DNA of 64,000 nucleotides from Chlorobium sp. GTDB lineage: Bacteria; Bacteroidota; Chlorobiia; Chlorobiales; Chlorobiaceae. The notes beneath the pieces were generated by a model, which saw only the letters and a program-made list of their open reading frames with translations, was not told the DNA's origin and did not search any database. The stretch covers positions 29,905 to 93,904 of the forward strand of contig SZXV01000008.1 of the NCBI GenBank assembly GCA_005862225.1, in the 5' to 3' direction. Positions within the stretch are counted from its first letter, which is position 1; the number at the start of each line of letters is the position of its first letter. Below are positions 10,128-20,018 of the stretch, one piece after another. Both the position numbers and the translations under genes were made by a program.

Positions 10128-11195
10128 TTACTCTATATTTTCCTGTTTTTTCTTCAGCTCTTTCATTTCGCTGTCGATGCGATCAATTTTATCCTTCATT
10201 GGCCCAAGGTTACGTAACATAGCCTCATACTTTAATTGATCGCGCATGGGTTGAGCCGGGTAACCACGAAGAGCAATGCCAGGCTGAAGAAATGATTTGG
10301 AAATACCTGCCTGTGCGGCAACATGAATACGGTCTGCAAGTTCAAGGTGACCGGCAAAACCTGCCTGTCCACCGATCACGCACTTATTGCCAATTGTTAC
10401 GCTTCCAGATATACCGGCCTGAGCAGCAATAACAGTATCTTCCCCTATCCTGCAATTATGGGCAATTTGAACAAGATTATCAATCTTGGCTCCCCTGCTG
10501 ATCACCGTACTCCCCATTGTGGCCCGATCAATGGTTACATTTGCGCCAATTTCCACATCATCACCAATTTCAACAATACCCATCTGGGGGATTTTAACAT
10601 AAGAGCCATCCTTCTGTGGAGCAAAACCAAACCCATCTGCTCCAATAACACTTCCCGAATGAACCACAACCCTTTTGCCAAGAACAACACCATCGTAAAG
10701 GGAAACACCAGGAAAAAGAACAGACCCCTCACCAACGGAAACATCGTGCAGAAGAACTACATGAGGACCAATAACGCTGTTGCTTCCGATCGAACATCGA
10801 TCACCAATCACAGCATAAGCCCCAATCGAAACACCATCTCCTATAAGAACATTTTCACCGATCTGCGCCGTCGGTGAGATACCTTTTGCTGCAATAGTTC
10901 GGGGAGTCGCAAACTTCTGCAAGAGAAAAACAAATGCGGTATAGGGGTCATCAACTTTAAGAAAAGATCTCTTTTGCACAAAATCATCGATACAAACCGA
11001 ACGATGAACAATAACCAGAGAAGCTTCGGTGGAAACCAGAAACTTTATATACTTCTCATTGGCAATAAAACTGACCTGCCCTTTTTGTGCTGTTTCTATC
11101 TTTGCCGGTGCGGAAATCAGCTCATCGCCATTTCCCGCCAGTTCAACAAAATCAAAAAATCGCCCAAGGTAATCCCTGATCTCCTTAATAGTCAT
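10128..11195 (-). CDS. lpxD: UDP-3-O-acylglucosamine N-acyltransferase LpxD
   Basis: Adds the second 3-hydroxyacyl chain in lipid A synthesis. The protein has 355 residues: an N-terminal uridine-binding domain (about 1-105), then a left-handed beta-helix of hexapeptide repeats from about 108 ([20 protein letters not shown] onward), and a C-terminal helical extension. The catalytic His is in [20 protein letters not shown], and [20 protein letters not shown] is an LpxD hallmark. It stands alone on the minus strand, divergent from prs across about 180 bases. Confidence 0.95.
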   Translation of the reverse strand: MTIKEIRDYLGRFFDFVELAGNGDELISAPAKIETAQKGQVSFIANEKYIKFLVSTEASLVIVHRSVCIDDFVQKRSFLKVDDPYTAFVFLLQKFATPRTIAAKGISPTAQIGENVLIGDGVSIGAYAVIGDRCSIGSNSVIGPHVVLLHDVSVGEGSVLFPGVSLYDGVVLGKRVVVHSGSVIGADGFGFAPQKDGSYVKIPQMGIVEIGDDVEIGANVTIDRATMGSTVISRGAKIDNLVQIAHNCRIGEDTVIAAQAGISGSVTIGNKCVIGGQAGFAGHLELADRIHVAAQAGISKSFLQPGIALRGYPAQPMRDQLKYEAMLRNLGPMKDKIDRIDSEMKELKKKQENIE

Positions 11196-11376
11196 ATTTT
11201 AACAGCAGATAAATCCAATTGAGAAAGAGGAAAAAATTAGTTAATTTTTCAGCCTTTTTATTTATATTTGAGTTCCCATGAATGTATATCACCTCCGGCA
11301 CAACGATTTGAAATACACTCGGGAGTTGAATGTACTGCCATAATATAATCCCTTTCATTTGAAAATGCAGGACACA

Positions 11377-12348
11377 ATGGCAAAACCTATTAAAATTTTC
11401 GCAGGGCGCAGTAATCCTGCCCTCGCTGAAAAAATTGCCGCATACCTCGACATGCCCCTTTGTAACGCAAAAGTGGAAAACTTTTCGGACGGGGAAATAT
11501 CGGTCAACTATTTTGAATCGGTCAGAGGATCAGACCTTTTCATCATCCAATCAACTAATCCGCCTGCCGACAACCTTCTGGAACTGCTGATCATGATTGA
11601 TGCTGCCAGAAGATCATCTGCGGCAAGGATTACAGCAGTCATGCCTTATTACGGCTATGCCCGCCAAGACAGAAAAGATCGGCCGCGCGTTGCCATTACA
11701 GCCAAGCTTGTTGCCAACCTGCTCACTCAGGCTGGAGCTAACCGTATTCTCACCATGGATCTCCATGCCCCGCAGATCCAGGGGTTCTTTGATATACCGT
11801 TTGATCATCTTTACTCCAGTGTGGTACTGATAAACGATATCCGTCACAGAGAATTTCGAGACAACCTCGTTGTAGCTTCACCAGACGTTGGTGGCGTCAA
11901 GCTTGCAAGAAAATTTGCTGAGGAACTCGGAACTGATCTGGTTATTGTCGACAAACGCAGACCGGCTGCAAACGTTGCAGAGGTGATGAATATTATCGGT
12001 GATGTCAAAGGCAAAAACGTTCTTCTTGTTGACGACATGATAGACACTGCCGGAACCATTGTCAATGCGGCAAAAGCCATTCGTGAAGCGGGAGGGCTCA
12101 AAATTTATGCGGCGGCAACACACCCGATTCTTTCAGGCCCGGCCATTGAACGAATCAACGCTTCTGTCCTTGAAAAGCTTATCGTTACAGATTCAGTGAT
12201 TACAAGTCACGCATTCTCGACGAAAATTGAGACGGTATCAGTCAGCAACCTTATCGGTGAGGCCATAAAACGTATTTATGAAGATGATTCTGTCAGTTGC
12301 CTGTTCGACAGTAAAAATATCATTGAAAAACTTACGAACCTTCATTAA
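11377..12348 (+). CDS. prs: Ribose-phosphate pyrophosphokinase
   Basis: Makes PRPP from ribose 5-phosphate and ATP for nucleotide, His and Trp synthesis. Motifs include IKIFAGRSNPALAEKIAAYL, the flexible loop YYGYARQDRKDRPR, the metal site TMDLHAPQIQGFFDIPFDHL and the PRPP loop VDDMIDTAGTIV. The frame opens at TTG 11359. ATG 11377 is preferred because AGGA lies four bases upstream and MAKPIKIFAG matches the family start. It is followed 32 bases later by rplY; prs next to ribosomal protein L25 is a common pairing in bacteria. Confidence 0.96.
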   Translation: MAKPIKIFAGRSNPALAEKIAAYLDMPLCNAKVENFSDGEISVNYFESVRGSDLFIIQSTNPPADNLLELLIMIDAARRSSAARITAVMPYYGYARQDRKDRPRVAITAKLVANLLTQAGANRILTMDLHAPQIQGFFDIPFDHLYSSVVLINDIRHREFRDNLVVASPDVGGVKLARKFAEELGTDLVIVDKRRPAANVAEVMNIIGDVKGKNVLLVDDMIDTAGTIVNAAKAIREAGGLKIYAAATHPILSGPAIERINASVLEKLIVTDSVITSHAFSTKIETVSVSNLIGEAIKRIYEDDSVSCLFDSKNIIEKLTNLH

Positions 12349-12380
12349 AACACAAGCGAAAAAGATATAAAAGGAAGAGC

Positions 12381-12977
12381 ATGGAAACTATTGTATTGGG
12401 GGTAGAGCCTCGCATTATCAAAAAGAAAGAAGCTGAAAAACTCCGCCAGAGCGGTGTTGTCCCTGCTGTTGTCTATCATAAAGGTGAACAGACTCTTGCG
12501 GTAAGTGTCAACGAACTGGCACTCAAGAAAATTGTGCATTCTGCAGAATCACATATTATCGATCTTCAGTTTCCGGATGGAAAAATCAAACGTTCATTTA
12601 TCAAGGACGTGCAATTTCACCCGGTAACCGACAAAATCATTCATACCGATTTTCAGCTCTTTTCTGCTGATGAGATCATTGAACTTGAAGTTCCGGTTGC
12701 TGTTTCCGGCGACAGTGCAGGTGTTGAAAAAGGTGGTAAACTCCAGATTATCCTCCATGCTCTCACGATCAAGGGGAAACCTGAGAATATGCCTGATCAT
12801 ATCGTCATTGATGTTACAGCGCTTCAAATCGGCCATTCACTTCATGTCAAGGAGATTCCGATGGGCGCCTATTCTGACTTGACGATTATGGATGATCCTG
12901 ATACTCCTGTCATTACCATACTGGCGTCGAAAAAAGAGGCAGAAGCTACAACAGAGGAAGCAACTCCTGCAAGCTGA
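12381..12977 (+). CDS. rplY: 50S ribosomal protein L25 / general stress protein Ctc
   Basis: Binds 5S rRNA in the large subunit. The 198 residues are the long Ctc (TL5) form. An N-terminal L25 domain (RIIKKKEAEKLRQSGVVPAV, then YHKGEQTLAVSVNEL) is followed by a C-terminal beta domain (EIIELEVPVAVSGDSAGVEK, later HIVIDVTALQIGHSLHVKEI). It has an acidic Ala/Glu-rich tail. An AAGGAAGAGC precedes the ATG. It forms an operon with prs and is followed by a strong terminator. Confidence 0.94.
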   Translation: METIVLGVEPRIIKKKEAEKLRQSGVVPAVVYHKGEQTLAVSVNELALKKIVHSAESHIIDLQFPDGKIKRSFIKDVQFHPVTDKIIHTDFQLFSADEIIELEVPVAVSGDSAGVEKGGKLQIILHALTIKGKPENMPDHIVIDVTALQIGHSLHVKEIPMGAYSDLTIMDDPDTPVITILASKKEAEATTEEATPAS

Positions 12978-13021
12978 CAGATGTTCAGCATCTGTTGACG
13001 AACCCGGTTTTTTACCATGCA

Positions 13022-13054
13022 AAGCTGCTTTTCTTAAGGGAAAGGCAGCTTTTT
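13022..13054 (+). terminator. Rho-independent terminator after rplY
   Basis: 11-bp stem AAGCTGCTTTT (13022-13032) / AAAGGCAGCTT (13041-13051) with one G-T pair, an 8-base loop and a T-run. It closes the prs-rplY transcript. Confidence 0.8.
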
Positions 13055-13105
13055 CACCGATAGCTCCACCAAAGCTTGAACACAGAAAGCAGCAAACGAT
13101 CAGCC

Positions 13106-14530
13106 ATGGCCAACAGAACAACCGGCACAGGATCAACACAAACACAGAATAAAGGAACACGCTTTTTTCTGCTCGTCTCTTTTTTTGCTTTTCTGCTCGT
13201 ACTGCTCTTCAGGGCAAAGCTTGTGCTTATCAGCTTTCACTCTCTTTTTATATCGATTGCGCTGTTTCTTTTATCGCCCTCCGCATTCAAAGAAATATTT
13301 TCATCCGAGATTATCGAATTCTGGACCGGAGCAATTTACCTTGTCACTATCCCGATAATTCTTGCGTTCATTGCCCGAAAATCTCTCCGGAAAAAGAGTG
13401 ATCAAGCACAAAATAAAGAACTGAGTCTTGGCAAAATAAGCCTTCGGGCTTTTATGCGCCATACCATTGCACTGTACGCTTCCGCCGTGATTTTTATCCT
13501 TTATTCAACAGCATTTCTTGCTCCGTTTATCGCCCCCTTCAGCCCTTATGACCAGCAGGACTTTCTTGTCACTGCCTATCAGCCGCCGTTTTCAAGACTC
13601 GATGCTCTGGTGCTCAAACAACCAAAAAACCTGGACATACCCTTGCAGAAGGGCTCAGGAACAACAATCAATCTTGCAAACAGCCTGATCGGTGATTTCC
13701 AGAAACTGAAAACACGCAACGAACCTAACGCCATCAGGTTTGTCAACGAATACCACATCGACGGTGACAAGGTCATCTACCGACAGGGCATGCGCACAAA
13801 ATCCATGCCTGTGGAAGAGCTGGCAGGAACAAGAGAAAACAAGATTGCCATTACCCGAACCTTCATTCTCGGAACGGATCAGTACGGCCGCGACATTCTC
13901 AGTCGTGTGATCTACGGTTCAAAAATCTCGCTCTCAATCGGTTTTCTTGTCGTCCTGATTTCAGTTACTCTTGGCACCGTCATCGGAGTCACCTCCGGCT
14001 ATTTCGGCGGCTGGATTGACGCTGTCATGATGAGAATCGTTGATGTCCTGATCGCCTTCCCTGCACTTTTTCTTATTCTCATCATCATAGCCACTTTTGG
14101 CAACTCAATTTACCTCATTGTCATCACCCTCTCTTTTACCGGATGGATGGGAGTAGCAAGAATTGTCAGAAGCCAGGTACTCTCCCTGAAAGAACAGGAA
14201 TTTATTCTTGCAGCGAAGTCTCTCGGACTTTCAAACTTGAGAATCATTTTTCGCCATCTTGCTCCCAATACCCTTACTCCGGTCATTATTGCTGCGACCC
14301 TGAGAATCGGGAGCATTATCCTTACCGAAGCTGGCCTCTCTTTTCTCGGCCTCGGCGTTCAGCCACCGACACCAAGCTGGGGAAACATTATCAATGAAGG
14401 ACGCGACAGCCTTTTGAACTACTGGTGGATTTCAACCTTTCCCGGTATTGCAATTTTGACAACCGTTGTCTGTTTCAACCTGATCGGCGATGGGGTTCGC
14501 GATGCGCTTGACCCGAGAATGCGGGGATAA
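13106..14530 (+). CDS. Oligopeptide/dipeptide ABC transporter permease, OppC/DppC type
   Basis: Inner-membrane permease of a peptide or nickel-type ABC importer. An N-terminal part with extra membrane segments precedes a periplasmic insertion (about 125-250). The binding-protein-dependent permease core begins at LGTDQYGRDILSRVIYGSKI. The EAA loop is about VRSQVLSLKEQEFILAAKSL, and GLSFLGLGVQPPTPSWGNII is the OppC hallmark. At about 475 residues it is longer than E. coli OppC (about 300) because of the N-terminal region. No partner permease, ATPase or binding protein is adjacent. The frame opens at 13076; ATG 13106 is a second candidate start. Confidence 0.88.
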   Translation: MANRTTGTGSTQTQNKGTRFFLLVSFFAFLLVLLFRAKLVLISFHSLFISIALFLLSPSAFKEIFSSEIIEFWTGAIYLVTIPIILAFIARKSLRKKSDQAQNKELSLGKISLRAFMRHTIALYASAVIFILYSTAFLAPFIAPFSPYDQQDFLVTAYQPPFSRLDALVLKQPKNLDIPLQKGSGTTINLANSLIGDFQKLKTRNEPNAIRFVNEYHIDGDKVIYRQGMRTKSMPVEELAGTRENKIAITRTFILGTDQYGRDILSRVIYGSKISLSIGFLVVLISVTLGTVIGVTSGYFGGWIDAVMMRIVDVLIAFPALFLILIIIATFGNSIYLIVITLSFTGWMGVARIVRSQVLSLKEQEFILAAKSLGLSNLRIIFRHLAPNTLTPVIIAATLRIGSIILTEAGLSFLGLGVQPPTPSWGNIINEGRDSLLNYWWISTFPGIAILTTVVCFNLIGDGVRDALDPRMRG

Positions 14531-14562
14531 GCAGCCAAACAGGCCACTGGAGACAAAGTCTC

Positions 14563-14835
14563 ATGACAAAAAAAGCACAACTCAGCCTGCTTGAAACAGC
14601 CATAAAAGAGCTTGGCTATACATTGCGTTACGAAAAAGGCAACTTTCTTGGAGGAGACTGCCGCCTGAGGGAGGATAACGTGGTTGTGGTCAATAAATTT
14701 CTTCCCCTTGAAGGAAAAATCTACACCCTTGCTTTTGTCATCAACAAAATCAACCCACAGGGTCTTTCACCCAACGTTCATAACATCGTCAACTCTCTTG
14801 TCAAAAACAACCTTTTCAGTAAAGAGAGATCGTAG
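14563..14835 (+). CDS. Conserved hypothetical protein, 90 residues
   Basis: A small soluble protein: TKKAQLSLLETAIKELGYTL, then RYEKGNFLGGDCRLREDN, a VVVVNKFLPLEGKIYTLA strand and an Asn-rich end. The LGGDCRLREDNVVVVNK segment looks conserved, but I cannot assign a domain. GGAG lies about nine bases before the ATG. It follows the OppC-type gene by 32 bases and may be cotranscribed. The roughly 230 bases after it hold no gene, only a short CGCCT/AGGCG hairpin at 15033-15046 that may end arsM on the other strand. Confidence 0.6.
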   Translation: MTKKAQLSLLETAIKELGYTLRYEKGNFLGGDCRLREDNVVVVNKFLPLEGKIYTLAFVINKINPQGLSPNVHNIVNSLVKNNLFSKERS

Positions 14836-15068
14836 TCTGAATTTCACTGAAACCAGCACCAGAACGTTGGCATATCGAAGACTACCCGCCTCTATTTATC
14901 GCGTCTGCCCGCCTGTTGCATAACCCTGATAAAGTAATAAGCACGTTCTTTGTCATTTGACTTCAACTCATTGTTTAGTAAACAACCCCGTCGCAAGCAG
15001 CGCGGTCTTTTGAAGACAACTCTATTATATTTACGCCTGAAGAGGCGGGAAATATGGCCCATAGAGAT

Positions 15069-15904
15069 TTAAAGATGAACTAACTTTTTTGCCGCTATCT
15101 TCAGGCTGACGACGGTACCTCCAATACGCTGCAGCTCACTCATCGGTATGTTCATTTTTGTAACAAGTTCCTTCAAAAGAGGCTGTTCAGCAATCAACTC
15201 CGCAGGAAAATGACTCTCTCCGATAACAGATATTTCCTCAAATCCAGCTTGTTTGATCGATTCAAGATACTCATCCTTGCGAATGGCTCCGGCAATGCAC
15301 CTGACATAACCTTCGACCGAACCTTTCAGATAATCAGGCAGATCTTCGAGAAGAGCCATATCCGAAACCAGCATGGTGCCACCCGGCTTCAGAACGCGAT
15401 AAGCTTCCTGAAAGACCCTTGGCTTGTCTGTAGAAAGGTTAATAACACAGTTTGAGATAATGACATCAACTGAAGCACTTTCAACAGGAAGGGCTTCAAT
15501 CTCACCCTGGCGAAATTCAACATTCCTGTACCCGTTATTCTTTGCGTTCTCTCTTGCACGTTCGACCATCTCGGTCGTCATATCCACTCCGATAACAAGC
15601 CCCTTGTCACCAACAATGTTTGAAGCAAGAAAACAGTCCACTCCGGCACCTGAGCCAAGATCAAGCACCACATCACCCTCTTTGATCAACGAGAGAGCCA
15701 CAGGATTGCCACAGCCCAGCCCAAGATTAGCGCCATCCGGAATGCTCTTTAACTCCTCATCAGAATACCCTGCAACTTTCCCCGCCGACTGAATAAAGTC
15801 AGAATCAAGATAGTTTGCTTTTGAGAACACCCACACGATCTGCTTTGTTTTACGGTTAAGGCGTACTGCTCTTTAACCGCCTCCCTGATACCTTTCTCTT
15901 TCAT
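15069..15904 (-). CDS. arsM: Arsenite methyltransferase ArsM (N-terminal frameshift)
   Basis: SAM-dependent As(III) methyltransferase. The main frame (stop 15069) has SAM motif [21 protein letters not shown], the [12 protein letters not shown] motif and the conserved Cys in ISNCVINLS and VRCIAGAIR. That frame has no ATG at its N-terminus, only GTG 15836. A good AAGGAG and ATG at 15904 open another frame reading [18 protein letters not shown].. and a Cys-rich SCGCS. The family N-terminus is therefore joined to the body by a one-base deletion near 15827, or a sequencing error. As read, translation would lose the N-terminal Cys motif. Divergent from a TetR regulator. Confidence 0.85.
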
Positions 15905-15943
15905 AATATGTTTCTCCTTTATAAAATATTTAAAGAATATGCT

Positions 15944-16037
15944 ATTCGATAATGAACATTGTGTTCGATAAAATAATAACTATATTTCATCGTTCAGTCA
16001 ACAATCAATATGATCCAGATTGTTCACTACCGAACAA
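15944..16037. promoter_or_regulatory. Probable operator region between arsM and tetR
   Basis: Related elements cluster here: ATTCGATA (15944), TGAACA-TTG-TGTTCGATA (15953-15970) and a perfect 6-6-6 palindrome TTGTTC-ACTACC-GAACAA (16020-16037). Such spaced palindromes suit a TetR dimer. They lie between the two divergent starts, so the regulator may control both genes. Confidence 0.5.
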
Positions 16038-16071
16038 AAGCGCCAGTTCTGTCAGACAAAAATGTCGATTT

Positions 16072-16770
16072 ATGAAAGAAAAAAAGGAAGACCGTCGGAT
16101 AAGCCGCACGCGCAAGTTGATGCACGAGGCGCTCATGTCTTTGATCATGGAAAAAGGATACGAGGATATCACCGTGCAAGATATTCTGGATCGGGCTGAC
16201 GCAGGAAGATCGACATTTTACGCACACTATCGGGATAAAGATGAACTGCTTCTCTCCAGTTTTGAACACCTGCGCGACCTGTTCGAACAGCAGCAGCAAG
16301 CGCTCTTTGCATCACGGAATACCGGGCAGGATCCTGAAGTCAATATCATTCTTGAACTTTTTCGCCACACCGGAGAGCATCACAAATTATACAAGGCGAT
16401 AGCAGGCAAAAAAAGCGGAGAAATGATTCTGAAATACCTTCACCGATATCTCAAGAATCTTCTGATCGTGCCAGTTGCCAAACTCATGAAGAGCCGAAAA
16501 TCTCCACCCGTACCCATAGAGATAACGACTCACTATCTTGTCAGTTCGCTTATCTCCCTTATAACATGGTGGCTTGACAACAATATGCCTTACTCTGCGG
16601 AAAAAATGGATGAAATATTCAGGATACTGACAACAAGCTCAATTGAAGCGGCATTTGGAAACAACAAAGAGATAAATGGATATGATATTTTTTCAAACCG
16701 ACATCCTGAAGGAAGCGTGAAAGCATTTTACAGCAATTTTATTGATCGCAATTGCTGTCCCGAACAGTGA
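16072..16770 (+). CDS. TetR/AcrR-family transcriptional regulator
   Basis: One-component repressor. The N-terminal HTH is clear: TRKLMHEALMSLIMEKGYED, then ITVQDILDRADAGRSTFYAH, YRDKDELLLSSFEHL. The C-terminal helical domain resembles TetR_C_8-type regulators (ILELFRHTGEHHKLYKAIAG). The frame opens at 15952, but ATG 16072 (MKEKKEDRRISRTRKLM) gives the normal TetR length (about 232) and places the palindromes upstream rather than inside the gene. Divergent from arsM. The ligand is unknown; arsenic sensing is possible but not typical for TetR. Confidence 0.85.
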   Translation: MKEKKEDRRISRTRKLMHEALMSLIMEKGYEDITVQDILDRADAGRSTFYAHYRDKDELLLSSFEHLRDLFEQQQQALFASRNTGQDPEVNIILELFRHTGEHHKLYKAIAGKKSGEMILKYLHRYLKNLLIVPVAKLMKSRKSPPVPIEITTHYLVSSLISLITWWLDNNMPYSAEKMDEIFRILTTSSIEAAFGNNKEINGYDIFSNRHPEGSVKAFYSNFIDRNCCPEQ

Positions 16771-16823
16771 AAGTTTTTCGAACAGAAATCTTTGCTTTCG
16801 ACCCTTAACAATTGTTTGGACGT

Positions 16824-19079
16824 TCAGGACGCAACATCTCCCACAACCACCTGCCTTGTCTTGACACGCACTTCAACGCCGGGATGCAACATGGCAAATC
16901 GTTGCAGCTCAAAAAGCTGCTCATGCGACAAAAATGAACCCGGCACAAGAATACAACGCCCGGGATGAGCATAGTTTAGCCAGGTACCAATCTCATTCTG
17001 CTGTTTGTCAGCAAAACGATAGACCCACAGAACAGCAAGATCAGCTTTATAGAGTTCCTCATTTTTCAGGCAGCTTGTGCCTGAAGCCATAAGCATTGAG
17101 CGCTTGCGACTCCATATCTTGACGACCTTCTCTTCAGGCCTTACAATAACAACTGATGGCAGGATGAGTGACGTATCTGCCCGAAGCAAGTGTTTGCGCG
17201 CTGGCACCTGCGCAATAAGAGAGTCTGGAGTATAAAACTGCACCACCGCAGTTGGAGCATCAAGTCCGTACTCGTCAATTTGTCGGGCAATACGCTTTCG
17301 GTCACTCGGCGCCTTGCCAGCATCAATCAGAACACTTTCACTGCCTGTTGAAAAAAGGATAGCAAGATTTTTGCCAAGATTCACGGTCAGCAAAGCGGGA
17401 ACAACAGGCTGAGGTTGAAAGAAAAAGGAGTACCAGAAAAGAATGTTGGCACCGAGAAGCATGGCCACAACCACCTTTCCCCACTTTTTTCGATGAATAA
17501 AAAAGAGGATGACTGCTACCATGACATAGTACATCCAGACCTCGACGGCATCAGGCTTTATAGAAATTGAGGCAAAGGGAATTCGACTGAACCAGAGAGC
17601 CGACTGAAGGGTCAGCTCTGCAAAGAAAAATGAGCTTGCAGCAAAAAAAGAGGCCGCATAACCCGAGACAAGGTTAACCAGCAGCATCGGCACGAGGGCA
17701 TACATCAGCAGAGTGGAAAAAAGGACAACCGGAATATTTGCAAGAAGACTGATCACCGAAAAGGTTCCAAAATAGTAGGCAATTACCGGCGACACCCCAA
17801 TGATAGCAGCAATAGTGATCATGACGCTGCTGAACAAGGCATTAATGATACCCCACAAAAACCCGGCCCTCTTTTCTCGGGAAGGAACCAAAACAGGATA
17901 AACCAGAAAGATTGCCAGAACCGCGCCATTCGTCATTAAAAACCCGGGATTCAGCAGATCAAGTGGATCAAACAGAAGAATCAAGAAATCGGCAAGGGCC
18001 AGTGAATTGACAGGATACGTTTTTCGGCCAAGTGTCTCTCCCCCGAAAAGCACCAGCGCCATAAATGCCGCACGTTTGACAGAGGCAGAATTGCCAGTCA
18101 CCGAACAGTAAACAATCAGTATAAAGACAAACAGGAGAAAAGAGAGCCAGCGTCCAATGGTTGTAATTTTCATTCGCTGGAGAAAAATCTGGATGACAAG
18201 GGCCAGAAGACCTACATTCATCCCTGAGACCGCAAGGATATGGGCGGTACCAGTCGTCTTGAACGCTTCAAAAACCTCCTCGGACATGGTCTCCCGTTCG
18301 CCAGTCAGCACACCGGAAGAGAGTTTGCGCTCCTGACCTTCAGGAATCAGTTCATCAAGACTCTTCATGATGTAGTCGTATGTTGGCTGCACAATGAAAC
18401 GCTCAAAACCGTTAAGCCTCGACTCCCCTTCAAACTGCACCTGCCAGGGCCCTGAACACCAAAGTTGAACCGAGAGCTGTTTCATACGTCCAGCTTTGCG
18501 GGGGTCATATTCATTCCTGTTTGCGGCGTCAGGAATAAGATCAAGCTTTCCCTTCACCCGCACCATATCACCATTCCGTAGACGAGCGCCCGGCTGCCCT
18601 CCGTTGCGCATGAAAATCTTTGCCCGGTCATGCAGCTTCACCGTTCTGCCATTCTCAAAAACCTCCTCGACCTCCATAATCCAGCCAGCACCAGATTCTG
18701 AGAAAGTTGGCCGACCATCTATCCGTCCGAAAACAAGCACATTTTTACCACAAAAAGGCAACAGCCCGTCACGAGGCGTATAATCCTGCCGATAAGCGCT
18801 GAACGCTGCAAAGCAGAAAATCACAAAAAGCGAGTAACTGAAAGCACTGAAAAAAAGCGGAAATGGTGAGCCTCTCCTTAACTTTGCATAAAGAAGAGTT
18901 GCCAGAAGAGATAACAGGGCAACCGCACTCAATAAAAGCCATACCTCAAGTGAAAGAGGAAGATTCACCCCGGCAAGAATTCCAGGAACAACTGCAACAA
19001 GCAATCGCACCGCTGGATAGGGCGCCATGGAAAACTGCCCGGGCAAGCGCAGCTCCTTTCTGTTTTTTACGTTAGGCAC
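16824..19079 (-). CDS. comEC: ComEC/Rec2-family DNA uptake membrane protein
   Basis: Inner-membrane channel for transformation DNA. It has an N-terminal membrane part and DUF4131-like region (about 20-200) and a competence core with the hallmark GTAHILAVSGMNVGLLALVI. Many helices follow, and then a C-terminal beta-lactamase-like segment from about 560 (LLTVNLGKNLAILFSTGSES, VLIDAGKAPSDRK). The expected metal motif HxHxDH after that strand is absent: the position reads VQFYTPDSLIAQV. The nuclease domain is therefore probably inactive. GTG 19079 gives 751 residues; ATG 19028 is an alternative. Confidence 0.88.
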   Translation of the reverse strand: MPNVKNRKELRLPGQFSMAPYPAVRLLVAVVPGILAGVNLPLSLEVWLLLSAVALLSLLATLLYAKLRRGSPFPLFFSAFSYSLFVIFCFAAFSAYRQDYTPRDGLLPFCGKNVLVFGRIDGRPTFSESGAGWIMEVEEVFENGRTVKLHDRAKIFMRNGGQPGARLRNGDMVRVKGKLDLIPDAANRNEYDPRKAGRMKQLSVQLWCSGPWQVQFEGESRLNGFERFIVQPTYDYIMKSLDELIPEGQERKLSSGVLTGERETMSEEVFEAFKTTGTAHILAVSGMNVGLLALVIQIFLQRMKITTIGRWLSFLLFVFILIVYCSVTGNSASVKRAAFMALVLFGGETLGRKTYPVNSLALADFLILLFDPLDLLNPGFLMTNGAVLAIFLVYPVLVPSREKRAGFLWGIINALFSSVMITIAAIIGVSPVIAYYFGTFSVISLLANIPVVLFSTLLMYALVPMLLVNLVSGYAASFFAASSFFFAELTLQSALWFSRIPFASISIKPDAVEVWMYYVMVAVILFFIHRKKWGKVVVAMLLGANILFWYSFFFQPQPVVPALLTVNLGKNLAILFSTGSESVLIDAGKAPSDRKRIARQIDEYGLDAPTAVVQFYTPDSLIAQVPARKHLLRADTSLILPSVVIVRPEEKVVKIWSRKRSMLMASGTSCLKNEELYKADLAVLWVYRFADKQQNEIGTWLNYAHPGRCILVPGSFLSHEQLFELQRFAMLHPGVEVRVKTRQVVVGDVAS

Positions 19080-19136
19080 AGCATTGTTTTTGTATATTCA
19101 TTTTTTTTATTCAAGACTCTAAACCTGAACCTCTGC

Positions 19137-20006
19137 ATGCTTGTCAAAGAAATACTGGCCTCTGCCTCAAAACCTGTCTTCAGCTTCGAGTTTTTTCCGC
19201 CGAAAAAAGATGACGATTGGGAAACACTCTTTGAAACGATTGCCGCCCTGTCACCGCTCAACCCCTCCTACGTCAGCGTAACATACGGAGCAGGCGGCTC
19301 AACCCGTTCACGCACGCATACCCTGGTAACAAAAATTCAGCAAGAGACAGGGCTGACTGTTGTGTCACACCTCACCTGCATCTGTTCTGATACTGAAGAA
19401 ACAGGAACCATTCTTCAGAATTATCAGGAGAACGGCATCAACAACGTGCTTGCCCTGAGAGGCGACAAGCCTTCAGGAATGGCAACAATTGAGGAGGCCA
19501 TCAAGGACTTTCCATACGCCAGAGATCTTGTCCGTTTTATCAAGTGCAATTACCCTGATATCGGTGTCGGTGTTGCAGGGTTCCCCGAAGGACACCCCGA
19601 AACACCCAATCGAATAAAAGAGATTGAGTATCTGAAAGAGAAGGTGGATGCAGGAGCCGACTATATTGTCACACAGCTCTTTTTCGACAATCGCGACTTC
19701 TTTGACTTTGTGGAACGCTGCCAGATTGCCGGTATTAATGTGCCCGTTATTCCGGGAATCATGCCCATAAGCACAAAAAAAGGGATGATCAGAATGTCAG
19801 AGCTGGCGCTTGGAGCAAGAATACCTGCTCCACTGCTGAAAAGAGTGCTGGACGCAGAGAGTGATGCGGATGTTGCTTCAATTGGAATTGAATGGGCGAC
19901 AGCTCAGGTTCAGGAGCTGATCGACCATCACATCAAGGGAGTTCATTTCTACACCCTGAACATGGCCGATGCAACTCTCAGAATCTTCAGAAATCTGCAC
20001 CCATAA
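19137..20006 (+). CDS. metF: 5,10-Methylenetetrahydrofolate reductase
   Basis: FAD enzyme reducing methylene-THF to methyl-THF for methionine synthesis. The TIM barrel signatures are VFSFEFFPPKKDDDWETLFE, YVSVTYGAGGSTRSRTHTLV, HLTCICSDTEETGTILQNYQ, NNVLALRGDKPSG, the FAD-site GVAGFPEGHPETPN, and GADYIVTQLFFDNRDFFDFV. The C-terminus GVHFYTLNMADATLRIFRNL is canonical. It has 289 residues, as in E. coli. The stop lies 12 bases from the convergent lysA stop. Confidence 0.96.
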   Translation: MLVKEILASASKPVFSFEFFPPKKDDDWETLFETIAALSPLNPSYVSVTYGAGGSTRSRTHTLVTKIQQETGLTVVSHLTCICSDTEETGTILQNYQENGINNVLALRGDKPSGMATIEEAIKDFPYARDLVRFIKCNYPDIGVGVAGFPEGHPETPNRIKEIEYLKEKVDAGADYIVTQLFFDNRDFFDFVERCQIAGINVPVIPGIMPISTKKGMIRMSELALGARIPAPLLKRVLDAESDADVASIGIEWATAQVQELIDHHIKGVHFYTLNMADATLRIFRNLHP

Positions 20007-20018
20007 CCTTATCAATGC

